Assembly: GCA_964497185.1 (NCBI GenBank)
Contig: CAZCBX010000006.1
Location: 1-64,000, forward strand
Direction of reading: 5' to 3'
Source of the DNA: CAZCBX01 sp964497185
Lineage (GTDB): Bacteria > Bdellovibrionota_G > JALEGL01 > JAGRMV01
DNA: 64,000 bases
This document shows positions 6,376 to 14,853 of the stretch, piece after piece. Position numbers and translations under genes: made by a program. Numbering within the stretch: the stretch's first letter is position 1; each line of letters begins with the position of its first letter. A model generated the notes under the pieces. The model was not told the origin of the DNA. It searched no databases and was given only the letters and a program-made list of their open reading frames with translations.

Positions 6376-7470
6376 CTAGTATTGGATGGTTTGCCACTCA
6401 ATTTGATTTTCTAAGCGGTTTTCTGGCAAGAGCTGAAAGTCATAGCGAGACAATTCTTGGCCGGTCTGTGTTACCAACCGCACGCGCCAATGGCCTGGCT
6501 GGTGATGCTCTTTGTAGGTATAACCTCGAAAACCTTCCTGCCGGCCTCCTTGGATATGAATGGGGATTTGGTCGGTTTGCTGCCATTGATCATTTATGTC
6601 TTTTAGCAACCATTGAACGTGCATGGTGTGTTCAAAATCGGTGGGTGCGAAAACGCCCGCAAAAAAGTAAATTTTTTCTCCTGAATTGGCATACACTTTT
6701 GGATCAGCCCATACCCGCCACCAGGTCTGAGGTGCTTTGCTGGTAAGAATATAACGGTCGTTTTGTTTATCCACATCGTGATAAATGCCCATGGTTAATG
6801 TTGCCATCGGTACAGGCGGAATCCATTTCATCGCATACAACCCCACCAACAAAAGCGGCACCACCACCCCCGCCCACACTTTGGGTTCTTTTAAAATTTT
6901 TTTGGACTCGACACGATGAAAAAACCATTTCATCCAGCCAAAATACATCAGAACCGAAGCAAACATGGACAACGCAAACACCCAACTGGCCATCCGCCCC
7001 AGCAAAATGGGCAGCACATAGATAAGATAAGAGGAAATACAAAGACTCATCATCCAAAAACGGATGGGAAATCGACTTCGATCCAGCCCTTTTTTTTCAT
7101 TGAGAAAAAGCAGCACCACCAAAGTGATAAAAAAGAAGTTAAGCGCAACGTCCGATGTGCTCTTAAAATAAAAAATGGTATACGCGCTGAGCAAAGTGCC
7201 CATTAAAAATTGCAATACGAGTTCGTGGTACACCCAAAGATTTGCCAACCACGGCCGCCATGTAAGCATTTTGGCTTGCCGTCGGTGTTCAAGGGTTAGT
7301 ATGCCCATCAAAAGCAAAAGTAGGATTAATTGATGCAACAAAGAGAAGGTTTGATCGATGCGGCCCAACGTGACCAAATCAAATAAAAAACCACCCATAA
7401 ACGCAGCCATGGACAAGATGGGTTCGTGGGCCATGACCCACGCCTTTGTTTTTTCAATTGAAATTTGCAT
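6376..7470 (-). CDS. DUF2914 membrane protein
   Basis: About 364 aa from the ATG at 7470. The open frame reaches 7650, but that would overlap the methyltransferase gene by 155 bp, so the internal Met in LALMQISIEK is preferred. The N-terminal 230 residues form about seven to eight membrane helices. The C-terminal region has the DUF2914 pattern (WLLKDINDQW, IHIQGGRQEGFRGYTY, GHWRVRLVTQTGQEL, FQLL), a beta-sandwich-like domain. The function of DUF2914 is unknown. It is the most distal gene of the exbB-to-DUF2914 run. Confidence 0.75.
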   Translation of the reverse strand: MQISIEKTKAWVMAHEPILSMAAFMGGFLFDLVTLGRIDQTFSLLHQLILLLLLMGILTLEHRRQAKMLTWRPWLANLWVYHELVLQFLMGTLLSAYTIFYFKSTSDVALNFFFITLVVLLFLNEKKGLDRSRFPIRFWMMSLCISSYLIYVLPILLGRMASWVFALSMFASVLMYFGWMKWFFHRVESKKILKEPKVWAGVVVPLLLVGLYAMKWIPPVPMATLTMGIYHDVDKQNDRYILTSKAPQTWWRVWADPKVYANSGEKIYFFAGVFAPTDFEHTMHVQWLLKDINDQWQQTDQIPIHIQGGRQEGFRGYTYKEHHQPGHWRVRLVTQTGQELSRYDFQLLPENRLENQIEWQTIQY

Positions 7471-7495
7471 CAAAGCCAGTCGTATACAAGGTTCT

Positions 7496-8137
7496 TCAAT
7501 CTTTGTACACTCGCGTGACGTTGGCAAACGGAAAATCAATTTTTGCGTTATGCTGTGCTGCCCACCATTGCATCGTGGCTTGTGAAAAAAAAGATACATG
7601 GGTGAGGTCACGGTGATAGTGAGATGATTCAAAATCTTGAGAATCCTCAAACATCAGGGTCATAATCACACTAACGCCCCCGTGACGGACCCGTTGCCAT
7701 AATTTATCCAGTTCTGCTTTTACATCATGAAAATGTTCCACCACTTCGGTGCAGGTTACAAACGCATAGTCCGCTTGAAGATTTGTTTGATCAGGCTGAT
7801 AAATCGGATCATAAAGATCCACTTCATACCCTCTTTCCGCCAGCATGACAGATAAGGTGGGCCCAGGTCCACATCCGTAGTCCAGTCCCTTCGCGCCGTT
7901 TGGAAGGTTTAAATCCAATACAGCTTGCATCGCTGGTTTGAGAAAATGGCGATACCCTTGGTCTTCAGGGCTGTTTTGGTGCTGATCGTATTTCTTTTTT
8001 TCTTCTTCTTGATTGGGCAATTGAGCCCGATCCATAAAGATCAATCGACACACGCCGCATTGAAAGTAGTGATGCCCATGGAGGGTAATCAAATGATGGC
8101 AATCTGCCTGGCGGCATAACGGACACGTTTGATTCAT
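7496..8137 (-). CDS. Class I SAM-dependent methyltransferase with zinc ribbon
   Basis: 213 aa. The N-terminus has two zinc-ligand pairs (CPLCRQADC and FQCGVCRLIF). SAM-binding motif I is LDYGCGPGP, followed by YEVDLYDP and the post-motif segment CTEVVEHFHD. The fold is Methyltransf_11/23-like; the substrate cannot be told. Its start overlaps the stop of the upstream lipoprotein gene by 4 bp (8134-8137), implying translational coupling within the TonB-receptor operon. Confidence 0.85.
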   Translation of the reverse strand: MNQTCPLCRQADCHHLITLHGHHYFQCGVCRLIFMDRAQLPNQEEEKKKYDQHQNSPEDQGYRHFLKPAMQAVLDLNLPNGAKGLDYGCGPGPTLSVMLAERGYEVDLYDPIYQPDQTNLQADYAFVTCTEVVEHFHDVKAELDKLWQRVRHGGVSVIMTLMFEDSQDFESSHYHRDLTHVSFFSQATMQWWAAQHNAKIDFPFANVTRVYKD

Positions 8138-8973
8138 TGGCCTGCCATCATCACATCGCTGCCAGCGCGGCCATCGCGCAACACACCCACCACCAGTGTT
8201 TGGTTCCCCAGTGTTTCATCCAGTGTAAATTCGTTGGACAAGTCAGGTTCGGTGCGTGAAAACGATAAAAAACCGCCGTACACAAACCAAGTCATTAAAT
8301 ATTCTTCCGTGCGTTCAACGGTTTGGCCCTGATCGTTCAACCGCTCGTATTTTTGAGGAGGCGTGTTTGGATCAATGGTAAAATCAATTTGGGCACCATC
8401 GGGAATGCCATCGGATGAGACTTGGCCGTTAATCAATATGGTTTCAATGATGGGATTGGTATCTTGCTGCGAATTGGTGGAGAGGCGAACTCGTTTAAAA
8501 CTTCGAAACACTTCTGTGCCCGCCTCAAACTCACAAACAATCAAATAGTCTACACCCTCCTCTTGCTGAGCTTGTGGCAAACCGGCCAAGAGATCCGCTG
8601 GAATGGTAATGTCAACGCTGGGCATGGCGCCAGTGTACAAAGAGCTTTCTAAATTTTCTGTGTTGTAATCGGCGTAATCAATGGTTTGAGTGGTGGGATT
8701 GTCAGCGTCACATTGTGGCTCAATGCCCAAGCCAATGCCAGGATCCAAGCATCCACGAATGTTGACCGTGAGGGTTCGGCCTTGGGCTTCGATGTCGCTG
8801 ATCCATGGTGTAAGCGAAACGGTGTTTTCCTGGGTGGCATCCACTTCGGGCTGATCAATAACCAATGCCATCAAGCGAAATGGGCCCAATTGAAAAAAAT
8901 CAATTTCCACCCGGTCGCATCCAAAAAATGCGATAAGGCAGATTAAAAGGGGCCATAGCAGAAGCTTTTTCAT
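8134..8973 (-). CDS. Hypothetical lipoprotein of the TonB-receptor operon
   Basis: 279 aa with a signal peptide ending in a lipobox (IAFFGC, Cys at about 19), so probably a lipid-anchored envelope protein. The mature part is beta-rich and acidic, with two Cys near residues 74 and 85 that could form a disulfide. No known domain is recognised. Its start codon overlaps the receptor stop codon (TAATG). Inference: a periplasm-facing or surface accessory of the receptor, perhaps for substrate capture. Confidence 0.75.
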   Translation of the reverse strand: MKKLLLWPLLICLIAFFGCDRVEIDFFQLGPFRLMALVIDQPEVDATQENTVSLTPWISDIEAQGRTLTVNIRGCLDPGIGLGIEPQCDADNPTTQTIDYADYNTENLESSLYTGAMPSVDITIPADLLAGLPQAQQEEGVDYLIVCEFEAGTEVFRSFKRVRLSTNSQQDTNPIIETILINGQVSSDGIPDGAQIDFTIDPNTPPQKYERLNDQGQTVERTEEYLMTWFVYGGFLSFSRTEPDLSNEFTLDETLGNQTLVVGVLRDGRAGSDVMMAGQ

Positions 8974-11315
8974 TAAAATTCTCCTTTCACGCCAAAAGTT
9001 GGCAGGATGGGCAATCCACCTTCAACGGTACGGCTGCTGTAATCAAATGCGTAATCGTAGGAAGAGCCGTTGTTGCGATTGGTGATGTTTTGAACGTCCA
9101 CATACAGCGACAAAATCCATCGGTTGTAAACCCATTTTCGATCCAGGCGCAGATCCACTTGCAAAAAGTTGGGCAACTGATCGCTGTTTTCTTCGCCTTC
9201 AATGGGAAGATATACATCGTTGTCCAAATCATAGTATGCGCGTAAAAAAGGCGTTTCACGTCTGCCAGAGATAAAACGAACGCGACTGGACAGCTCCCAT
9301 TGACCAAATTGGTATCGGCCCCGAATGTTTAAATTGTGGCGCTGATCACCGTCGGTGGGGTAATAGCCAGTGCCGGGCTCTTTGCGCCTTGACCACAAAA
9401 GTGTGTAAGCCGCCGCGCCTTGAAAATTTCCTTTTTTATACTGAATGGATGTCTGACCCCCCACCGCATATCCCTGGCCCTCATTGGTGTAGCGCAATGG
9501 CACCTGCTGACCATCGCGTGTAACCAACTCGTTGGTGTCCACCACGACGTTTTGATCGTCTCGAACAAAAGCGGTTACATCACCCCAAAAACCATCGCCC
9601 TGAACTTTGCGCTGGTCAAAAAAAGCGGTCAGCGCATAATGATAGGACCGTACATCGTTTAGTTCGGGGTTACCAAACGATGCTTCCACTTCAGGCGCTT
9701 GCGGGGTTTGATAATACACCCCCGTGGCTGCACGCAATTTCCACACTTTGTTGAGTGTTCGGGTGATTTCAATTCGCGGCGATATTCTTACGTTTTCTGT
9801 AAGCTCAGAGTAGTCCAAACGGGCATTGGGTGAAATCAACCAGCGCGCTTGTTTGTCCTGAATGTTCAATCGAACGTACGAACCGTAATCCCAAAATTTT
9901 TCCTGAATCCGTTTGGTGATAATATCTCTTAAGGCCCCGGGCACGGCGTCCGAATCCTCAGAGTTGGGAAAAGTGCCTGCGGGAACATTCAGGTCTGCAT
10001 CGAAATCGGTGTAGACAGTGTCAAGCCCCACAATGCTTGTAAATTGAGGGTGCCAGTCGTGCTGCCATTCTGAACGAAACGTGGGCTGATAAATGGTGGC
10101 GTCAAAAAAGAAGTCATCAATTTTTTGATCAATGTAATCAATGCCGTGGGCCATGGAAAATTCGAATCGATCGTTTTCGCCATCGGTGTATCGAATGCGC
10201 GGAATAAACCGAAAAAATGAAGTTTTAAACGCAATGTCCCCTCGAATCAGCGGATCTTCGCTGTCTTTAACCCGCAAACGAAGCTGATCTTTGGCACCAA
10301 AGCCAAGCAGATCAAATTTCCAGCGGTCATTGATTTGCCACTGATAGTTGCCTTGCAAATCATAAAATTGCGGCACCTGGTTAAACGTGACGTTGTCATC
10401 CTCACTGGTCACCAAATTAAATACCGGACCAATGTAACTGACCCGGCCCCCCAGTGAAAATGTATGCTTTTTGTCCTGATCGATCGGGCCTTGCACCAAG
10501 GCTGCGGATGTAAGCAAATCGACATACGCCAGGGCATGGATCCGATCCGACGCGGGTGCCTTGGTGGTTAAGTTAATATTACCTGCAATGGTACGACCAT
10601 ACTCGGATCCAAAACCCGCCGTTAACAAATCCACCGAGCCGATAAAGTCGGGAATAAAGATAGAAGAGAAACCCAAGCTATGAAAAATGAGCGGCACTTC
10701 ATGACCATTGACGTAAAAACGCGTGTCTTCGGGATCTGCCCCTTGCAAGATAATGCCGCCTTCATTGGAAAAAGACCCAAAGCCCGGCTCATTTTCCAAG
10801 GCAATGATGGGATCTCCACGTGAGCCCACGGCGTTGATAAAATCCTCTTGCGCAATGGTTCGCTTGGATCCATCCCGATCCAAATATTCAGTCACCACGG
10901 TTCGATAATTTTGTTGCCCTGCAGGCATCACGTACACTGTAAAAGATGCATCGCTGGCTATGTCTTTTTTAACATCCAATCGCTCATAGCCGGCAATATT
11001 CACCACCCATTGCAGATCACCGCAGGGTAAACCTTCAAAAGTCGCCACAGCGTTTTCATCGGTCACCGCTTTTACACCATCGGGTAGCCAATACACGTTG
11101 ACTGAAGGCAAGGGTTTGCGCGTGCCTTTTTCCAATACTTCGATGTCTACGTCGCATGTGGGCGATGGTGCCTTGGGTGTTTGCTGTTGAATGCCTTGGG
11201 TGGCATCTGGTGGCAAAATCAGCGGCTGGGTTTCTTCTTGCGCGAAACAAAAAAGAGGCATGGCCACGCTTAGGAAAAATTTGATGCCGTTACTGTACTT
11301 GAAAAGCGTATTCAT
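8973..11315 (-). CDS. TonB-dependent outer-membrane receptor
   Basis: 780 aa. A signal peptide (cleavage near CFAQ) is followed by a carboxypeptidase-regulatory-like beta-sandwich (about 50-125). A plug domain comes next, with the pattern DFINAVGSRGDPIIAL and GFGSEYGRT, then a large beta-barrel ending in the aromatic residue GVKGEF*. The extra N-terminal sandwich resembles SusC/Oar-type receptors. The ligand is unknown; no heme- or siderophore-specific motif is visible. The start at 11315 lies inside the end of tonB (26-bp overlap), and exbB, exbD and tonB precede it, so the energising complex is co-expressed. Confidence 0.92.
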   Translation of the reverse strand: MNTLFKYSNGIKFFLSVAMPLFCFAQEETQPLILPPDATQGIQQQTPKAPSPTCDVDIEVLEKGTRKPLPSVNVYWLPDGVKAVTDENAVATFEGLPCGDLQWVVNIAGYERLDVKKDIASDASFTVYVMPAGQQNYRTVVTEYLDRDGSKRTIAQEDFINAVGSRGDPIIALENEPGFGSFSNEGGIILQGADPEDTRFYVNGHEVPLIFHSLGFSSIFIPDFIGSVDLLTAGFGSEYGRTIAGNINLTTKAPASDRIHALAYVDLLTSAALVQGPIDQDKKHTFSLGGRVSYIGPVFNLVTSEDDNVTFNQVPQFYDLQGNYQWQINDRWKFDLLGFGAKDQLRLRVKDSEDPLIRGDIAFKTSFFRFIPRIRYTDGENDRFEFSMAHGIDYIDQKIDDFFFDATIYQPTFRSEWQHDWHPQFTSIVGLDTVYTDFDADLNVPAGTFPNSEDSDAVPGALRDIITKRIQEKFWDYGSYVRLNIQDKQARWLISPNARLDYSELTENVRISPRIEITRTLNKVWKLRAATGVYYQTPQAPEVEASFGNPELNDVRSYHYALTAFFDQRKVQGDGFWGDVTAFVRDDQNVVVDTNELVTRDGQQVPLRYTNEGQGYAVGGQTSIQYKKGNFQGAAAYTLLWSRRKEPGTGYYPTDGDQRHNLNIRGRYQFGQWELSSRVRFISGRRETPFLRAYYDLDNDVYLPIEGEENSDQLPNFLQVDLRLDRKWVYNRWILSLYVDVQNITNRNNGSSYDYAFDYSSRTVEGGLPILPTFGVKGEF

Positions 11316-11955
11316 ACCTTATCTCCGTCGGCACTGGCTGACCGTCAATGATGGCTGGTTCAAACAAAAAGCCCATCATGGCTTTTTTGGCTATGTCACC
11401 CATACCATAACCTGGGTCATTTAACACCGTCGCGCGCCGCACCTTGCCTTTTTCATCAATGTATATGTTTAACACCACCGTGCTTTCAAACACGCCCTGT
11501 TTTTTTGCCTGTGGTGGGACTTCGGACAGCACGCTTTTAATCAACAAAGGCATTTGAGACACCAAGTACTCTGGTTTGGGCGCGGGCAGAGGCGAGTCAT
11601 CGGTTAGTTTTTTGTCATCCACCTCTTTGGTTAAGGTGTTGCCTTTTTTTACGGTTACGTTCGAAGGTCCTGCATCGGCTGTGACGGCGTCTTTTTGCAG
11701 CCCAAAAACACGCTCAACGGGTTTTTCAGGCTCTGGCGCAGGCGCACGACGCTTGGTTTGTATCTCTTGCACTTTGGGCTCTGTCTTTACAGGCGCGGGC
11801 GGTTTGGGAGGCGCAACTTCCATCACTTCAAACTCAACCAACGTTTCTGTAGATCGGTCATCACCACCTGTGATCCACGTAGACACGGCCACCAAGCCCA
11901 CCACCAAGACATGCATCATGATGGATTGAAGCCAATGCAAGGTGCTCCGAGCCAC
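11290..11955 (-). CDS. tonB: TonB-family energy transducer
   Basis: 221 aa. It has one N-terminal membrane helix (MMHVLVVGLVAVSTWI), a Pro-rich periplasmic linker (APPKPPAPVKTEP, RRAPAPEPEKP), and a C-terminal TonB domain (VVLNIYIDEKGKVRRATVLNDPGYG, FEPAIIDGQPV). It transmits proton-motive force from ExbB/ExbD to the outer-membrane receptor encoded directly downstream. It starts 2 bp after the exbD stop. Confidence 0.9.
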   Translation of the reverse strand: MARSTLHWLQSIMMHVLVVGLVAVSTWITGGDDRSTETLVEFEVMEVAPPKPPAPVKTEPKVQEIQTKRRAPAPEPEKPVERVFGLQKDAVTADAGPSNVTVKKGNTLTKEVDDKKLTDDSPLPAPKPEYLVSQMPLLIKSVLSEVPPQAKKQGVFESTVVLNIYIDEKGKVRRATVLNDPGYGMGDIAKKAMMGFLFEPAIIDGQPVPTEIRYEYAFQVQ

Positions 11956-11957
11956 CG

Positions 11958-12371
11958 TTATTCCTCTTCAGGTGAAACCACTTGAAACGCAAACCGAACA
12001 ATTCCCACCTGTCGAATTGCATCCATGGCTTGCACCACAGCTTCATGCCGTGAATCAAGGTCGGCTGCAAAAATTACTTGTGTTTGTTGGTCTTTTTCAA
12101 AAGCTTGCCGAGCCTGTGCTTTGAGCCCTTGTAAAGTTGTAAGCGACCCATTAAGCAAATACTGACCTTGGGCCGTAATGGCCACAGCCAACGTATTGCT
12201 TTCGAGGGTATCGGAGGTGCTGGCTTTGGGCAGATCAACTTTTAACGCCTGTTGCACCATCATGGGTGCTGTAACCATAAAAATAACCAACAACACCAGC
12301 ACAACATCCACAAAGGGGGTGATGTTGATGTCAAAAATTCCATCTTGCTCTTGCGGTGAACCCATGGCCAT
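11958..12371 (-). CDS. exbD: ExbD/TolR-family protein
   Basis: 137 aa with a single N-terminal membrane helix carrying the functional Asp (INITPFVDVVLVLLVIFMV) and a C-terminal periplasmic domain. It is the proton-channel partner of ExbB. Its position between exbB and tonB supports the Exb rather than the Tol assignment. It ends 2 bp before tonB. Confidence 0.9.
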   Translation of the reverse strand: MAMGSPQEQDGIFDINITPFVDVVLVLLVIFMVTAPMMVQQALKVDLPKASTSDTLESNTLAVAITAQGQYLLNGSLTTLQGLKAQARQAFEKDQQTQVIFAADLDSRHEAVVQAMDAIRQVGIVRFAFQVVSPEEE

Positions 12372-12375
12372 GGTG

Positions 12376-12951
12376 CTATTCCGACAATGTGTTTTGATAG
12401 GTGTTTTTCATGGCCGTTAACCGATTCCATACCTCTTTGCGCTTGCGGTTAAAATGGTTAAACGCCAACACCGCAGGAATCGCCACAGCCAAACCCATGG
12501 CTGTCAAAATCAACGCTTCGGCCAACATAAACATAATTTTGTTTGTATTTTGCGAGTTCATGGACAAATCGCCAAACGCATTGATGATCCCCAATACCGT
12601 CCCCAATAACCCAATGAAAGGAGCCGTTGCGCCCAATGAACCCAACACAGACAGTCCTTTTTCCAAATGTTTGTTTTCCTGTGCATGAAACGTTTCAAAC
12701 GCACGGTCCACCGCCATGGGTTGACGGTGTTTGTTTAAAAAAGCATAGGCCCGATGCCAAAAACCTTCTCCGCGCACTTGGCCTCGCAAATGCTCATCCC
12801 AATTGCTTTCTGGTAGGTCATCCAGCAATTGGCGATAAAACGAACGTCGTTCCAACATAATTTGAATGGACCAAATCGATAAACCAACCAACAACAATAA
12901 AATGATACGGGCCGCCCACTCAACGACAATCATCCATACTGGCATGTTCAC
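12376..12951 (-). CDS. exbB: ExbB/TolQ-family proton channel subunit
   Basis: 191 aa with three membrane helices. The MotA/TolQ/ExbB signature is GATAPFIGLLGTVLGIINAF, followed by ALILTAMGLAVAIPAVLAFN. It is the first gene of the leftward operon exbB-exbD-tonB-receptor-lipoprotein-methyltransferase-DUF2914, whose genes overlap or are at most 25 bp apart. Confidence 0.9.
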   Translation of the reverse strand: MNMPVWMIVVEWAARIILLLLVGLSIWSIQIMLERRSFYRQLLDDLPESNWDEHLRGQVRGEGFWHRAYAFLNKHRQPMAVDRAFETFHAQENKHLEKGLSVLGSLGATAPFIGLLGTVLGIINAFGDLSMNSQNTNKIMFMLAEALILTAMGLAVAIPAVLAFNHFNRKRKEVWNRLTAMKNTYQNTLSE

Positions 12952-13071
12952 TCCTTTTTGTTTGCTTCATTGCAAGGGCTTTAAACTTAGAACCCTATGG
13001 TTGCATCCTGCACCTTGGCTTGGGTTTGTACAATAAGAACACGCACCCGCCTATTTTTTTTACCCCAAAAG

Positions 13072-13107
13072 CACAAAGCCCCGAAACAGTATGTTCGGGG
13101 CTTTGTG
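13072..13107 (-). terminator. Terminator after rpsD
   Basis: A strong hairpin CACAAAGCCCCGAA/TTCGGGGCTTTGTG with an 8-nt loop, 33 bp past the rpsD stop. On the minus strand CTTTT follows it. It separates rpsD from the exbB operon. Confidence 0.85.
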
Positions 13108-13139
13108 AAGATCAAAAAGATCACTGAAAAGAGAATCAT

Positions 13140-13769
13140 TTACGCTTTACGCATAGAATAATACTCAGTGACCAAGTTGCTAAAGAATTCAAATGGCACA
13201 GCTTCCAAACCGGGCACACTTGTAATCTTGCCCACTTCCATACCATCTTGCACTTCTTTGTTGATGTGCGGTGGCGTATCCATGCGTGGGTTGTCTTTGG
13301 CATGCATATAGCTTTGGTGGGTGTAGCCTTTTTCTTTCAAAGACACCACATCGCCGACTTCACAAACAAATGAAGGAATGTCGACGCGTTTGCCATTAAC
13401 TTTTACAAAACCATGACCAATGAGCTGACGGGCTGCACGGATGCTGGGCGCAAAATTCATGCGAAAAATCACATTGTCCAAACGACGCTCCAAAAGACCA
13501 GCCAACGTCTCAATCCAGTTGGCGCTGCTGCCTTCTTTGGATTGGCGAATAAAACGAAGAAGCTGTTTTTCACGCAAGCTGTAGTTTTGACAAAGTTTTT
13601 GTTTTTCTTCGATCTGAAGACCAAAGTTGGTCAATTTGCGACGGCGATTGCCATGCTGACCAGGGGGATAAGGGCGACGCTCTAATGCACCAGCTTTACC
13701 CAAGCCTGGAAGTTCAACGCCAAGACGACGCTGAGTTTTAAAACGAGGTTTTACAATTGATTTACTCAT
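13140..13769 (-). CDS. rpsD: 30S ribosomal protein S4
   Basis: 209 aa, the usual S4 length. It has the N-terminal KPRFKTQRRLGVELPG, the basic PYPPGQHGNRRRK stretch and an S4 RNA-binding domain (ERRLDNVIFRMNFAPSIRAARQLIGHGFVKVNG). S4 nucleates 30S assembly on 16S rRNA. The gene stands alone and not in the alpha operon with rpsM, rpsK and rpoA, with its own terminator. A run of A/T-rich sequence upstream probably holds its promoter. Confidence 0.97.
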   Translation of the reverse strand: MSKSIVKPRFKTQRRLGVELPGLGKAGALERRPYPPGQHGNRRRKLTNFGLQIEEKQKLCQNYSLREKQLLRFIRQSKEGSSANWIETLAGLLERRLDNVIFRMNFAPSIRAARQLIGHGFVKVNGKRVDIPSFVCEVGDVVSLKEKGYTHQSYMHAKDNPRMDTPPHINKEVQDGMEVGKITSVPGLEAVPFEFFSNLVTEYYSMRKA

Positions 13770-14110
13770 ATTTTTTCCAATAACAATAAATTTAAAATTA
13801 GTTCAATGTCGTTAAAACAGTGCGCATACATACCACTTTGACCAAAAAAAATCAACACTTGAATCCCACCTAACATCATAAATTATGACAGTGAAATGTA
13901 GGGATTTCGCCATAAGCCAGGGGCTTTTAGTCAATATTGAGCAAAAAATCTAATTATATTAACAACTAATACCTACACACCCCGTTTTACATCACAGTGA
14001 GACCATTTTTTTAAGCCAATAATTATAATGCGACGAGTTATTTTGTTCTAGCATTGAGCAGATGATATTGCTATGAACAATGAATATTTAGAAATCAACA
14101 GGGGGAAAAT
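13770..14110. other. 341-bp divergent intergenic region
   Basis: A/T-rich spacer between rpsD (leftward) and the small secreted-protein gene (rightward). A TATAAT at 14024-14029 could serve the rightward gene, but no good -35 is apparent. No repeat or RNA gene is evident here. Confidence 0.4.
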
Positions 14111-14533
14111 ATGATTCGATTCATCACCGTGGCCACCATGCTTGTGGCAGTATTTCAAACCACACACGCTTACGGCCTAAACGAAACCGAAAAAAAAGCG
14201 TTGTATGAATGTCGATGTCAAGACATTGAAAGTGCATGCGAAAAATTTCAAGATACATCTTTGGTTCATAAATACCTATACTCCACCCACTATGTAAGCA
14301 GCACATGTAAACCCTTCTACACCGAAGCCTTCTTGAACAAAAGTATACTCCTCAACGTATTTCACCCTGATTATACACTCATGCTTGAAACCCTTGCAGA
14401 GTCAGAGTTGATCACCGAAATTGAGGAAAATGCCATCAAAGAAAACACCACCACCCGCACCCGCGCCATTCTAAACCCAACCATCCCCAACGCCCTACAA
14501 CAAACCCACCAACTCCTCCAAGAAACTCTATAA
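14111..14533 (+). CDS. Hypothetical secreted Cys-containing protein
   Basis: 140 aa, preceded by a strong ribosome-binding site (AGGGGGAAAAT before ATG). A signal peptide runs to about residue 20 (VFQTTHA). The mature protein has four Cys (CRCQ, SACEK, STCKP) that could make two disulfides, and is mostly helical by composition. No family is recognised. A perfect 16-bp terminator hairpin begins at its stop codon. Confidence 0.7.
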   Translation: MIRFITVATMLVAVFQTTHAYGLNETEKKALYECRCQDIESACEKFQDTSLVHKYLYSTHYVSSTCKPFYTEAFLNKSILLNVFHPDYTLMLETLAESELITEIEENAIKENTTTRTRAILNPTIPNALQQTHQLLQETL

Positions 14534-14568
14534 AAGAAAAGGACTCGGATGCCCGAGTCCTTTTCTTT
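14533..14568 (+). terminator. Perfect terminator hairpin after the secreted-protein gene
   Basis: AAAGAAAAGGACTCGG and its exact complement flank a 4-nt loop (ATGC) and end in CTTTTCTTT. It is symmetrical and A/T-flanked on both sides, so it could act in both directions. Confidence 0.85.
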
Positions 14569-14587
14569 AACCACTCGATCGTTATCA

Positions 14588-14706
14588 GCATCTGCCAAGC
14601 AGATGCATCCAAGGAAAACTCGTGTTTTCCCTCTGACAAAAAAACGCGGTTTTTTGCCATTCACCCTTTTGCGAAAAACAAACAGAACTCGTTCATCGAG
14701 TTCTGT
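14588..14706. repeat. Array of four small hairpins
   Basis: Four successive palindromes: 14588-14606 (GCATCTGC/GCAGATGC), 14613-14630 (GGAAAAC/GTTTTCC), 14637-14656 (CAAAAAA/TTTTTTG) and 14682-14706 (ACAGAACTCG/CGAGTTCTGT). They fill the space between a terminator and the large hairpin at 14758. No reading frame explains them. Confidence 0.65.
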
Positions 14707-14757
14707 CCATAAAACCAAGCTCTTGCTCAGCCAGAAATATGAACATCATAATAGAAG

Positions 14758-14830
14758 GGCGCGGGGGCAGAGGCTTTGGCAAATAAAGCGCAGCAAAGCG
14801 AGCCATTGCCAAAGCCTCTGCCCCCGCGCC
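14758..14830. repeat. Giant perfect hairpin, 25-bp stem
   Basis: Arms 14758-14782 and 14806-14830 are perfectly complementary over 25 bp and very G/C-rich. The 23-nt loop contains GCGCAGCAAAGCGAG, close to the GCAGCGCAAGCGAG loop shared by the hairpins at 16859 and 17035. It ends 23 bp beyond the typA stop codon and may terminate typA, but the stem is longer than usual and lacks a T-run. Confidence 0.8.
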
Positions 14831-14853
14831 TCGGATCTTGATATAAAACCCTG

